Below are positions 34,087-41,979 of a stretch of 64,000 bases of DNA, in pieces; within the stretch, counting starts at the first letter, position 1; the number at the start of each line of letters is the position of its first letter. Position numbers and translations under genes: made by a program. The notes below the pieces were generated by a model that worked only from the letters and a program-made list of their open reading frames with translations, ran no database searches and had not been told where the DNA came from. Location: contig NZ_CP126741.1 in NCBI RefSeq assembly GCF_030246905.1, positions 124,001-188,000 on the forward strand, read 5' to 3'. Source of the DNA: Microbacterium sp. zg-Y818. Lineage in GTDB: Bacteria > Actinomycetota > Actinomycetes > Actinomycetales > Microbacteriaceae.

Positions 34087-36609
34087 GTGAGCCTTCTCGA
34101 CGCCGTCCGTGCCGCCCCCGATCCCGACGGGGTCTACGACGCCTTCGTCTCGTGGGCCTCCGAGCGTGGGTTCGCGCTGTACCCGGCGCAGGACGAGGCC
34201 GTCATGGAGCTCGTCTCGGGCGCGAACGTCGTGCTGTCGACACCGACCGGCACCGGCAAGTCCCTCGTCGCGATCGCGGCGCACGCGGCATCCCTCGCCC
34301 AGGGCGGGCGCACCTATTACACCGCCCCCATCAAGGCACTCGTCAGCGAGAAGTTCTTCGCGCTGGTCGACATCTTCGGCGCCGAGAACGTCGGCATGGT
34401 CACGGGCGACTCGTCGGTCAATCCAGAGGCGCCGATCGTCTGCTGCACGGCGGAGATCCTCGCGAACATCGCCCTGCGTCAGGGCGCCGATGCCGACGTC
34501 GACCAGGTCGTGATGGACGAGTTCCACTACTACGGCGATCTCGAGCGCGGGTGGGCGTGGCAGGTGCCCCTGCTGCTGCTGCCCCGCGCCCAGTTCCTGC
34601 TCATGTCGGCGACGCTAGGGGACGTCACCCACATCGCCGACGACCTCACGCGGCGCACCGGCCGCCCCACCGCGATGGTCACCGGGGTGGAGCGCCCCGT
34701 GCCGCTGCACTTCTCCTACGAGCGGCGCCCCGTGCACGAGGTGGTCGCGTCGCTCCTGGACGAGAAGGAGCGCCCGGTGTACATCGTGCACTTCTCGCAG
34801 GCCGCCGCTCTCGAGCGGGCGCAGGCCCTCGCCAACGGCAAGGTCGCCTCGCGCGAGCAGCGGGATGCCATCGGCGAGGCCATCGGCGGCTTCCGCTTCA
34901 ACACCGCCTTCGGAAAGACCCTCTCGCGGCTCGTCCGTGCCGGCATCGGCGTGCACCACGCGGGCATGCTGCCGCGGTACCGGCGCCTCGTCGAGACGCT
35001 CGCCCAGCGGGGTCTGCTGCAGGTCATCTGCGGCACCGACACACTCGGGGTCGGCATCAACGTCCCCATCCGCACCGTCGTCATCACGGCGCTGTCGAAG
35101 TACGACGGCACGAAGATGCGCCAGCTCTCCGCCCGCGAGTTCCACCAGGTCGCCGGACGCGCGGGCCGCGCCGGCTACGACCCCTACGGCAACGTCGTCG
35201 TGATGGCGCCGGAGTGGGAGATCGAGAACGAGGCGGCGCTGCGCAGAGCCGGCGACGACGCCGCCAAGCGCAAGAAGATCGTGCGCAAGAAGGCGCCCAC
35301 CGGCGTCGTCAACTGGGGTCTCGGGTCGTACGAGCGGCTCATCCAGGCCCAGCCCGAGCCGCTCGTGCCGCACCTGCAGCTCACCGCCGCGATGCTCATC
35401 AACGTCATCGGCCGGGGCGGCGACGTCTTCGGCAACGTGCGGTCGCTGGTCTTCGACAACCACGAGCCGCGCTGGCGGCAGTACGAGCTCGCCCGCCGCG
35501 CGCTGGCGATCTTCCGCACGCTCGTGGCGGCGGGGATCGTGGAATCGAGGCCGGACGGCATCCGCCTCACCGTCGACCTGCAGCCGAACTTCGCGCTCAA
35601 CCAGCCGCTGTCGCCGTTCGCGCTCGCCGCCATCGAGCTGCTCGACCGCGACGTCGAGCTCGGGCGGGGGGCGGATGCCGCCGCCGGCGGGGTCGGCACC
35701 GGCCACTACGCCCTCGACGTCGTCAGCGTCATCGAGGCGACCCTCGACGACCCCCGCGCGATCCTGAACCAGCAGGAGTACAAGGCGCGCGGCGAAGCGG
35801 TCGCGGCGATGAAGCGCGACGGCATCGAGTACGAGGAGCGCATGGAGCTTCTCGAGGAGATCACCTACCCCAAGCCACTGGCCGACCTGCTCGGGCAGTC
35901 GTTCGAGGTGTTCGCGTCGAGCCAGCCGTGGGTGCGCGACTTCCACCTGTCGCCGAAGTCGATCGTGCGCGACATGTACGAGCGGGCCCTGTCGTTCGGC
36001 GAGTTCGTCGCGCTCTACCAACTCGGCCGCAGCGAGGGGCTCGTGCTGCGCTACCTCAGCGACGCGTTCCGCGCGATCCGCCAGACCGTGCCGGCCGAAG
36101 CCCGCACGGACGACCTGCTCGATGTCATCGAATGGCTCGGCGAGCTGGTGCGCCAGGTGGATTCCAGCCTCGTCGACGAGTGGGAGGCGCTGACCCACCC
36201 GACCGACGACCCCGACGCGCCGGTCGTTCCGCCCGCGCCGCCGTCGGTGCTGACCAACCGGCGCGCGTTCACGGTGCTCGTGCGCAACGAGATGTTCCGG
36301 CGCGTGCGCCTGGCCGCGCTGCAGGACGACGCGGCGCTGGAGGCGCTCGACCCCGACGTGGGCTGGCCCGATCGCCTCGACGCGTACTACGACGAGCACG
36401 AGGAGATCCTGGTGGGCGGGCCGGCGCGCTCGCCCGGGCTCTGCATGATCGACGAGTCGGATGCCGCCGAGGGCCTCTGGCGCGTGGACCAGATCATCGA
36501 CGACCCGGCGGGCAACCACGACTGGCGCATCCGGGCGGAGGTGGACCTCGCGGCATCCGCCGAGGAGGGCGCCGCCGTCGTACGCGTCACCGAGGTCGTG
36601 CGGCTGTAG
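34087..36609 (+). CDS. Ski2-like DExH helicase with DUF3516 domain
   Basis: 840 residues, GTG start. Helicase core residues 1-400: STPTGTGKS (Walker A), YYTAPIKALVSEKF, VVMDEFHYYGD (DEFH Walker B), LLMSATLGD, VHHAGMLPRYRRLVE, GTDTLGVGINVPIRTVV and HQVAGRAGRAGYD (arginine fingers). The remaining half is the actinobacterial DUF3516 extension. It resembles Mycobacterium HelY/Ski2-type helicases; RNA or DNA unwinding is expected but the target is unknown. A 59-bp palindrome lies 17 bp after its stop. Confidence 0.9.
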   Translation: MSLLDAVRAAPDPDGVYDAFVSWASERGFALYPAQDEAVMELVSGANVVLSTPTGTGKSLVAIAAHAASLAQGGRTYYTAPIKALVSEKFFALVDIFGAENVGMVTGDSSVNPEAPIVCCTAEILANIALRQGADADVDQVVMDEFHYYGDLERGWAWQVPLLLLPRAQFLLMSATLGDVTHIADDLTRRTGRPTAMVTGVERPVPLHFSYERRPVHEVVASLLDEKERPVYIVHFSQAAALERAQALANGKVASREQRDAIGEAIGGFRFNTAFGKTLSRLVRAGIGVHHAGMLPRYRRLVETLAQRGLLQVICGTDTLGVGINVPIRTVVITALSKYDGTKMRQLSAREFHQVAGRAGRAGYDPYGNVVVMAPEWEIENEAALRRAGDDAAKRKKIVRKKAPTGVVNWGLGSYERLIQAQPEPLVPHLQLTAAMLINVIGRGGDVFGNVRSLVFDNHEPRWRQYELARRALAIFRTLVAAGIVESRPDGIRLTVDLQPNFALNQPLSPFALAAIELLDRDVELGRGADAAAGGVGTGHYALDVVSVIEATLDDPRAILNQQEYKARGEAVAAMKRDGIEYEERMELLEEITYPKPLADLLGQSFEVFASSQPWVRDFHLSPKSIVRDMYERALSFGEFVALYQLGRSEGLVLRYLSDAFRAIRQTVPAEARTDDLLDVIEWLGELVRQVDSSLVDEWEALTHPTDDPDAPVVPPAPPSVLTNRRAFTVLVRNEMFRRVRLAALQDDAALEALDPDVGWPDRLDAYYDEHEEILVGGPARSPGLCMIDESDAAEGLWRVDQIIDDPAGNHDWRIRAEVDLAASAEEGAAVVRVTEVVRL

Positions 36610-36625
36610 CGGCCGTTGCGGGCGG

Positions 36626-36684
36626 CTCGCCTGTCGCAATGTGTCGCTTCGGGCGCCGGGAAGCGACGAATCGCGACAGGCGAG
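36626..36684. repeat. 59-bp dispersed palindrome, copy 1
   Basis: Outer arms CTCGCCTGTCGC/GCGACAGGCGAG (12 bp, perfect) enclose inner arms GTCGCTT/AAGCGAC. Begins 17 bp after the DUF3516 helicase stop. Same length and outer arms as the copies near 44.1 and 63.5-63.7 kb. Confidence 0.9.
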
Positions 36685-36750
36685 CGCGTGGTGGAAGCGG
36701 TGGGGTGGCCCGGCGGTGCGCCGACGGGCCGACGCGAGCAGAATGGGGCC

Positions 36751-37287
36751 GTGGCGACCTACCTGGCGTTCCTGCGGGCGATCAACCTGGGCGCGAGGCG
36801 CGTCTTCCCGAAGGAGGACATCCGTCGGGTGGTCCAAGAGGCGGGCTTCGCGGATGCCGCGACGTACATCAACACCGGCAACGTGCGCTTCACCACCGCC
36901 ATGCGCTCGCGCGCCCGCATCGAAGACCGGCTCGAGCGGGCTTTCGCGGCGGACCGGGGGTTCGACGTGCCCGCGATCGTGTTCTCCCGCGACGAGTTCG
37001 CAGAGATCGCTGACGTCACCCGAGAGCTTTCGGCATCCCACCCCGGCCTGGCGCGCCACTACGTCTACCTGCTGAAGCAGGAGCTCACAGCCGAGGCGAT
37101 CGCCGCGATCGAGGGCGCCCCGTCGGACCTCGGCGAGATGGTGGTGCGCGGCCGGGCAGCGCACGCGCTGTTGCGGCCCGGCTATCAGGAGGGCGCCGTC
37201 GATCCGCTCGGGGCGGCGAAGCTGCTGGGGGTTGGGACCAACCGCAACGCGAATGTCGTGGCCGCCATCGCCGAGCGATGGTGCTGA
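36751..37287 (+). CDS. DUF1697 family protein
   Basis: 178 residues, GTG start (VATYLAFLRAINLGARRVFPKEDIRRVV). The opening 'YxAFLRAINLG' and 'YINTGNVRF' are diagnostic of DUF1697 (COG3797), a cytosolic family of unknown activity with a ferredoxin-like fold; a C-terminal RNANVVAAIAER segment is also typical ('TxRNWNTV' region). Stands alone between two helicase genes. Confidence 0.9.
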   Translation: MATYLAFLRAINLGARRVFPKEDIRRVVQEAGFADAATYINTGNVRFTTAMRSRARIEDRLERAFAADRGFDVPAIVFSRDEFAEIADVTRELSASHPGLARHYVYLLKQELTAEAIAAIEGAPSDLGEMVVRGRAAHALLRPGYQEGAVDPLGAAKLLGVGTNRNANVVAAIAERWC

Positions 37288-37373
37288 GCACGGGTGTGGG
37301 AATGCACCGCCCGCACACCGTGGCTTTCCGGCGGGCCGCGGCGTAACCTGTCGCCACCGACGGAGGTGATCCG

Positions 37374-37979
37374 ATGGCCCGGTGGAGACGGCGACGACAG
37401 CGCGAGCCTTATGCCGCGGTGACGGACGAAGAGCGTATGTCGCGCTATGTGTACCTGCTCGGGACGCTCCCGCCCACCGTGATCGAGCGGGCGCATGAGG
37501 CGGCGTTCGGCCGTCTGCCGCTCGAGCAGCGGCAGGAGATGTTCGCGAAGCTGCGGCCCTTTATGTCCGAGCGGGAGCGGGTGCGTGAGCCTCAGCCGGC
37601 CCTGCTGGCGAGCGTGCTGCAGCGGCTGGCGGTCACCGGTTCGTCGGGCGCGCGCGGGAGTCTCGCCGTAGCGGAGGGCGACCGTCGCGCCGACGGCTCC
37701 GGCGGGCGTGCGGAGCACCCCGGCATCTGGCCGTTCGACGATCCGATCCTGATCGCCCTCGTGGCCGGGCACTTTCTGACGTCGGCGACGCTCGTTTCGT
37801 ACTTCTCCGTCGGCGCCGGGTCGCTGGCCCTTGCGGGCGAACCCGCGTGGGTGGGCGAGATCGCGGGCGTGCCGGCCGACGGGGCCGGTGGCGGCTTCGG
37901 CGGTGACGGCGGATTCGGCGGGATGGACGGCGGCGGCTTCGGCGGCGGATTCGACGGCGGCGGCGGCTTCGGGGGATGA
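37374..37979 (+). CDS. Unrecognised protein with Gly-rich C-terminal tail
   Basis: 201 residues; a near-perfect SD (GGAGGTGAT) lies 4 nt before the ATG. Residues 1-12 are very basic (ARWRRRRQRE); 17-75 are an alpha-helical region (EERMSRYVYLLGTLPPTVIERAHEAAFGRLPLEQRQEMFAKL) seen in other actinobacterial hypothetical proteins; 120-155 are hydrophobic enough for one membrane segment; 165-201 are Gly/Phe/Asp repeats (GGFGGDGGFGG). I do not recognise a function. The Gly-rich tail may bind membranes or protein partners. Confidence 0.8.
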   Translation: MARWRRRRQREPYAAVTDEERMSRYVYLLGTLPPTVIERAHEAAFGRLPLEQRQEMFAKLRPFMSERERVREPQPALLASVLQRLAVTGSSGARGSLAVAEGDRRADGSGGRAEHPGIWPFDDPILIALVAGHFLTSATLVSYFSVGAGSLALAGEPAWVGEIAGVPADGAGGGFGGDGGFGGMDGGGFGGGFDGGGGFGG

Positions 37980-38018
37980 CTCCAGCTCCGTGTCAGCGGC
38001 GCTGGGTAGGGTATTCGG

Positions 38019-40073
38019 GTGAGGGACGGGCGAGAGACGACGGATGCCGGCTGGGCGCCGGTCGACGCACCCCCGTTCGATGACTTCGAACCCCCGCCCG
38101 ACGAGTGGGCACCGCCCCCCGACGATGGGTGGATGCCTCCGCCTGACGAGGCATGGACCCCGCCGCGGGCTACGCCGTCGCGAGCTGCGGCGCCGTCGCG
38201 CCGGGGCCCGGACGTCACGGCATCCGCCGGTCTGGACCTGCCGCCGCGCCGGGAGTTCACCGGTGCAGACCCCGCGGCCGTGCTCAAGGAGGTCTTCGGG
38301 TACGACGCCTTCCGCGGCGACCAGGGCGAGGTCGTCGCGCATGTCGTCGGCGGTGGTGACGCCGTCGTGCTCATGCCCACGGGTGCCGGCAAGTCGATCA
38401 CCTACCAGGTGCCCGCCCTCGTGCGGCCCGGTACGGGCCTGGTGATCTCACCGCTCATCGCGCTGATGCACGACCAGGTCGACGCGCTGATCTCCAACGG
38501 CGTGCGGGCGGCGTACCTGAACTCCACGCAGTCGCCGGCCGAGCGCCAGGCGGTGGAGCGCGACTTCCTCGCGGGCGAGCTCGACCTCATCTACGTCGCG
38601 CCCGAGCGGCTCTCGCGCGCCCAGACGACCGCGCTGCTGCAGCGCGGAAAGCTCAGCGTCATCGCGATCGACGAGGCGCACTGCGTGTCGCAGTGGGGTC
38701 ACGACTTCCGGCCCGACTACCTCGCCCTCGGCGATCTTGCGGAGCGTTTCCCCGGGGTTCCCCGCATGGCGCTCACCGCCACGGCGACGCGCGCGACGCA
38801 TGAGGAGCTCACCCAGCGGCTGCACCTCCCCGAGGCGCGCCACTTCGTCGCGAGCTTCGACCGGCCCAACATCCAGTACCGCATCGTGCCGAAGGTCGAC
38901 CCGCGCCGCCAGCTCGTGTCGTTCATCCGGTCCATGCCCGAGGGCTCCGCCGGCATCGTGTACGCGCTCAGCCGCAAGTCGGTCGAGCAGACCGCCGAGT
39001 ACCTGCGCACGCAGGGCCTCGACGCGCTGCCCTACCACGCGGGGTTGGATGCCGGTATGCGGGCGCGGCACCAGTCCCGGTTCCTCCGCGAGGACGGCGT
39101 CGTGATGGTGGCGACGATCGCGTTCGGAATGGGGATCGACAAGCCCGACGTGCGCTTCGTCGCGCACATCGACCTGCCGAAGTCGGTCGAGGGGTACTAC
39201 CAGGAGACCGGCCGCGCGGGGCGCGACGGCGAGCCGGCGATGGCGTGGATGGCCTACGGCCTCGGCGACGTGGTGCAGCAGCGACGGCTCATCGACCAGA
39301 GCCCCGGCGACCGCACCTTCAAGATGCGCATGGGGCAGCACCTCGACGCCATGCTGGCCCTCTGCGAGACCGTCGAGTGCCGCCGGCAGAACCTGCTGGG
39401 GTACTTCGGCCAGCAGTCCGAGCGCTGCGGCAACTGCGACACGTGTCTCGAAGCTCCGGAGACGTACGACGGCCTGGTGCCGGCGCAGAAGCTGCTGTCG
39501 ACGATCGTGCGGCTGCAGCGCGAGCGCAACCAGTCGTTCGGCGCGGGGCACCTCATCGACATCCTGCGCGGCGCCGACACCGAGCGGATCCGGCAGCAGG
39601 GCCACGAGCGGCTCTCGACCTACGGGCTGGGGGCGGACCTCACCGACCAGGACTGGCGCTCGATCGTGCGGCAGCTGCTGGCCCGCGGCATCCTCGTCGC
39701 GCGCGGCGACTACGGCACGCTCGCGCTGGGCGAACCCGCCGCCGCCGTGCTGCGCGGCGAGGCCGACGTGCCGCTGCGCCGCGACACCATCGGGCGACCG
39801 GCGGCGGCTGCGCGGGTGCGCAAGGCGTCGGCGGCCGACAGCCTCGGCGAGGGCGATCGCGGGCTGTTCGAGGCCCTGCGTGCGTGGCGCGCCGAGACCG
39901 CTCGCGAGCAGGGCGTGCCGGCGTACATCGTCTTCGGCGACGCGACGCTGCGGGCGCTCGCCGAGCACCGCCCCCGCACGCTCGCGGACCTGGACGGCAT
40001 CACGGGCATCGGCGCCAAGAAGCGCGAGGCCTACGGCGAGTCCGTGCTCGCCGTCATCGCCGCCGCCGAGTGA
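38019..40073 (+). CDS. recQ: RecQ-family ATP-dependent DNA helicase
   Basis: 684 residues, GTG start. Residues 1-75 are a Pro/Asp-rich disordered extension not found in E. coli RecQ. The core follows: MPTGAGKSITYQVPAL (Walker A), DEAHCVSQWGHDFRPDY (DEAH and aromatic loop), LTATATRATHEEL, VATIAFGMGIDKPDVRFV, QETGRAGRDGEP. The zinc module has the Cys quartet in LCETVECRRQNLL...RCGNCDTC, then a winged helix and a C-terminal HRDC domain (EQGVPAYIVFGDATLRALAEHRP). It acts 3'-5' in recombination and replication-fork repair. Confidence 0.93.
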   Translation: MRDGRETTDAGWAPVDAPPFDDFEPPPDEWAPPPDDGWMPPPDEAWTPPRATPSRAAAPSRRGPDVTASAGLDLPPRREFTGADPAAVLKEVFGYDAFRGDQGEVVAHVVGGGDAVVLMPTGAGKSITYQVPALVRPGTGLVISPLIALMHDQVDALISNGVRAAYLNSTQSPAERQAVERDFLAGELDLIYVAPERLSRAQTTALLQRGKLSVIAIDEAHCVSQWGHDFRPDYLALGDLAERFPGVPRMALTATATRATHEELTQRLHLPEARHFVASFDRPNIQYRIVPKVDPRRQLVSFIRSMPEGSAGIVYALSRKSVEQTAEYLRTQGLDALPYHAGLDAGMRARHQSRFLREDGVVMVATIAFGMGIDKPDVRFVAHIDLPKSVEGYYQETGRAGRDGEPAMAWMAYGLGDVVQQRRLIDQSPGDRTFKMRMGQHLDAMLALCETVECRRQNLLGYFGQQSERCGNCDTCLEAPETYDGLVPAQKLLSTIVRLQRERNQSFGAGHLIDILRGADTERIRQQGHERLSTYGLGADLTDQDWRSIVRQLLARGILVARGDYGTLALGEPAAAVLRGEADVPLRRDTIGRPAAAARVRKASAADSLGEGDRGLFEALRAWRAETAREQGVPAYIVFGDATLRALAEHRPRTLADLDGITGIGAKKREAYGESVLAVIAAAE

Positions 40074-40252
40074 GTACTCGCGTCGCCGAGTGAGCCCCGC
40101 CGAGATACTCCTCATTTCGAGGGTGTTCATCCGCACGAGCAGGTCGAAGTCATTCGGATGCCAGCGTTCGAGAGTCACCACCACCGCTGCCCCCTCCCGG
40201 GACCGATTGAAGCCCGATCGCGGCGATCACTGCCAGAGTGTGCACCGGACGG

Positions 40253-41599
40253 TCACGGCGTTGCTCCTCGGCGGGGTCCTTTCCTGCGCACGACGATGAC
40301 CAGTGCGGTGATGATCCCCGCGACGACGACCGCAACCAGGCCCACGGAGACGGCGATCCCCGCGGGGCCGAGCGGCCCGAGGGGGTCCGCCTGAACCGGT
40401 GCGGTCGCAGCATCCTCGTCGGCAGGGACCGGGGCGGCATCCTCCTCGGGCGAAGCGCCCGATTCGCGAGCGACGGCGTCGGCGACCTGCTCCGCGCTGG
40501 GGATGCCGTAGGGCCGATCCATCAGCGGACTCTCATCGGGGTAGCTCGTCGGGTCGCTCTGCAGCAGCGAGGCTGGCCATGCTGCACCGTAGCCGTAGCC
40601 GGTTTCGGGCTCGTAGGTGGGCGCATGGATGCTGCCGTTGGTCGAGTGGAGGAGCGCCTGCACGAGCTGGTTGCCCGTCGCCTCCGGGTGCTGCTGCGCG
40701 AGCAGGGCCAGCATGCCCGCGACAAGGGGGGTGGCCAGGGAGGAGCCGGATGTGGACCCGCTCTGCTCCCAGGCTCCGGCGGTCACGCCGACCGAAGGAA
40801 GGGCCACCCCCGCCGAGACGACGTGCGTCTCTTCCAGTGCGAACGGCTGCCCGGCGTCGTCGGTCTGAAGCTCGCCCGAGCTGTCGACCGCGCTGACGGC
40901 GAGGACGCCGTTGATCAGTCCCAGGGAGTTCTGCGTGAGGCCGGAGCCGGGGTTCGCCGTGGAATTGAGGATCACGATGCCCTTGGCGATCGCTTCGGCG
41001 ATGACCGCGCCGTCGCCGACCTCGCTCTCCAGCGGCGAACCCACCGAGGTCGTGAAGATCTGGGCGCCGTCGTCGATGGCGCGCTGCAGTGCGAGCCCGA
41101 AGGGGCTGAGTTCGTCGGGACGCTCCCTCGTGGTGCAGCCGTTGCCGGCGGCTTCGACGCCCAGCCCATAGAACGTGACCTCGGCGTCGGGAACGATGCC
41201 GCGCACCCCGCCCGCGCCCTCTCCCGTGCCGATCAGCATCGCGGTCACGGTTGTGCCGTGCACGGCGCCGCGGGTGGCCTCGGCGCTGACAGCGGACTCG
41301 CCCTCCGCGCACAGCGTGCCGTCGGCGACGGTCAGATCGCGCTCCTCGAAGGCGGGGACGTCGGGATTGATCTGCGTGTCCATGACGGCGATCCGCACGC
41401 CGTCGCCCGTCCAACCCTGCTCATGCAGCGCGTCGATCCCGTAGGTGTCCCACCACCACAACGGCGCGGGCGCGGTCGATGCGGTGGCCACGCTGGACGG
41501 CCCCACCACCACGAGCGCGGCGGCAAGCGCAACGACGACTGCGCGGCTTGCGCGCCTTCCGGCATCCCCGTGTCGTTTCGACGACCTCACTGCGGACAT
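40253..41599 (-). CDS. S8 subtilisin-like serine protease, membrane anchored, mycosin-like
   Basis: 448 residues. The ATG almost abuts AGGGAGG; the GTG at codon 4 has better spacing and may be the true start. Signal peptide about 15-40; catalytic Asp74 (AVMDTQI), His114 (VHGTTV), oxyanion Asn216 and Ser287 (GSSLATP, a variant of GTSxAxP). One TM helix near 412-436 followed by a basic tail anchors the protein with its catalytic domain outside, as in type VII MycP proteases. Cys101 and Cys155 could form a mycosin-type disulfide. No ESX genes are in the window. Divergent from acyl-CoA oxidase. Confidence 0.9.
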   Translation of the reverse strand: MSAVRSSKRHGDAGRRASRAVVVALAAALVVVGPSSVATASTAPAPLWWWDTYGIDALHEQGWTGDGVRIAVMDTQINPDVPAFEERDLTVADGTLCAEGESAVSAEATRGAVHGTTVTAMLIGTGEGAGGVRGIVPDAEVTFYGLGVEAAGNGCTTRERPDELSPFGLALQRAIDDGAQIFTTSVGSPLESEVGDGAVIAEAIAKGIVILNSTANPGSGLTQNSLGLINGVLAVSAVDSSGELQTDDAGQPFALEETHVVSAGVALPSVGVTAGAWEQSGSTSGSSLATPLVAGMLALLAQQHPEATGNQLVQALLHSTNGSIHAPTYEPETGYGYGAAWPASLLQSDPTSYPDESPLMDRPYGIPSAEQVADAVARESGASPEEDAAPVPADEDAATAPVQADPLGPLGPAGIAVSVGLVAVVVAGIITALVIVVRRKGPRRGATP

Positions 41600-41979
41600 C
41601 CTCCCTGTCGGCTCTCAGCCGTCGAAGACCCTGTGGCACCTCACCGGGCGCGGAGCGCCACACAGAAACCTAGAGGGATGCCGGTCGCCGTCGCCAACCT
41701 CGATCGAGGTCTTGACAAGGAGAACGGCAGGCCGGTTCGATCCGCGGTCAGGCATCCTGGCGAGCGAGGGGTCGTCGGCTCGCCACGCGAATACTCACTC
41801 GGCACCGCGAATACTCGGCACCGCGAATACTCAGTCGCGAGCGGAGGGTGTGGGGGTGACACAACGCGGGGGCGGCACGGCGGCGGATGCCGGTGTGGAG
41901 ACTGTCCAAACGGCTTGAGGGGTTGTTGTGGGACACCTACGGTCGGAGGATTCCGTCCCACCTCGCCGAAGGGTGCATC
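41600..41979. other. 380-bp intergenic region between divergent protease and acyl-CoA oxidase genes
   Basis: No ORF with a convincing start. It holds a perfect palindrome CCTCGATCGAGG (41698-41709) directly followed by TTGACA (41712-41717), a consensus -35 box for the plus strand with only a weak -10 (TTCGAT at 18 bp), and the GCGAATACTC repeats listed separately. It is probably the regulatory region of the oxidase gene with a leader of over 200 nt. Confidence 0.5.
41787..41832. repeat. Three direct repeats of GCGAATACTC
   Basis: The identical decamer starts at 20- and 16-bp intervals, each followed by A/CTCGGCAC-like bases. It lies about 150 bp before the acyl-CoA oxidase start. Could be regulator half-sites or a short tandem duplication. 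Confidence 0.75.

Noticed and set aside
36626..36684. Integron attC ('59-base element') because of the 59-bp palindrome
   Set aside because: No RYYYAAC/GTTRRRY core sites, no integrase and no gene cassettes; the length match is coincidental.
40074..40252. Small minus-strand coding region between recQ and the subtilase gene
   Set aside because: An open frame begins MVVTLERWHPNDF but merges into the recQ shadow and has no SD or recognisable family.
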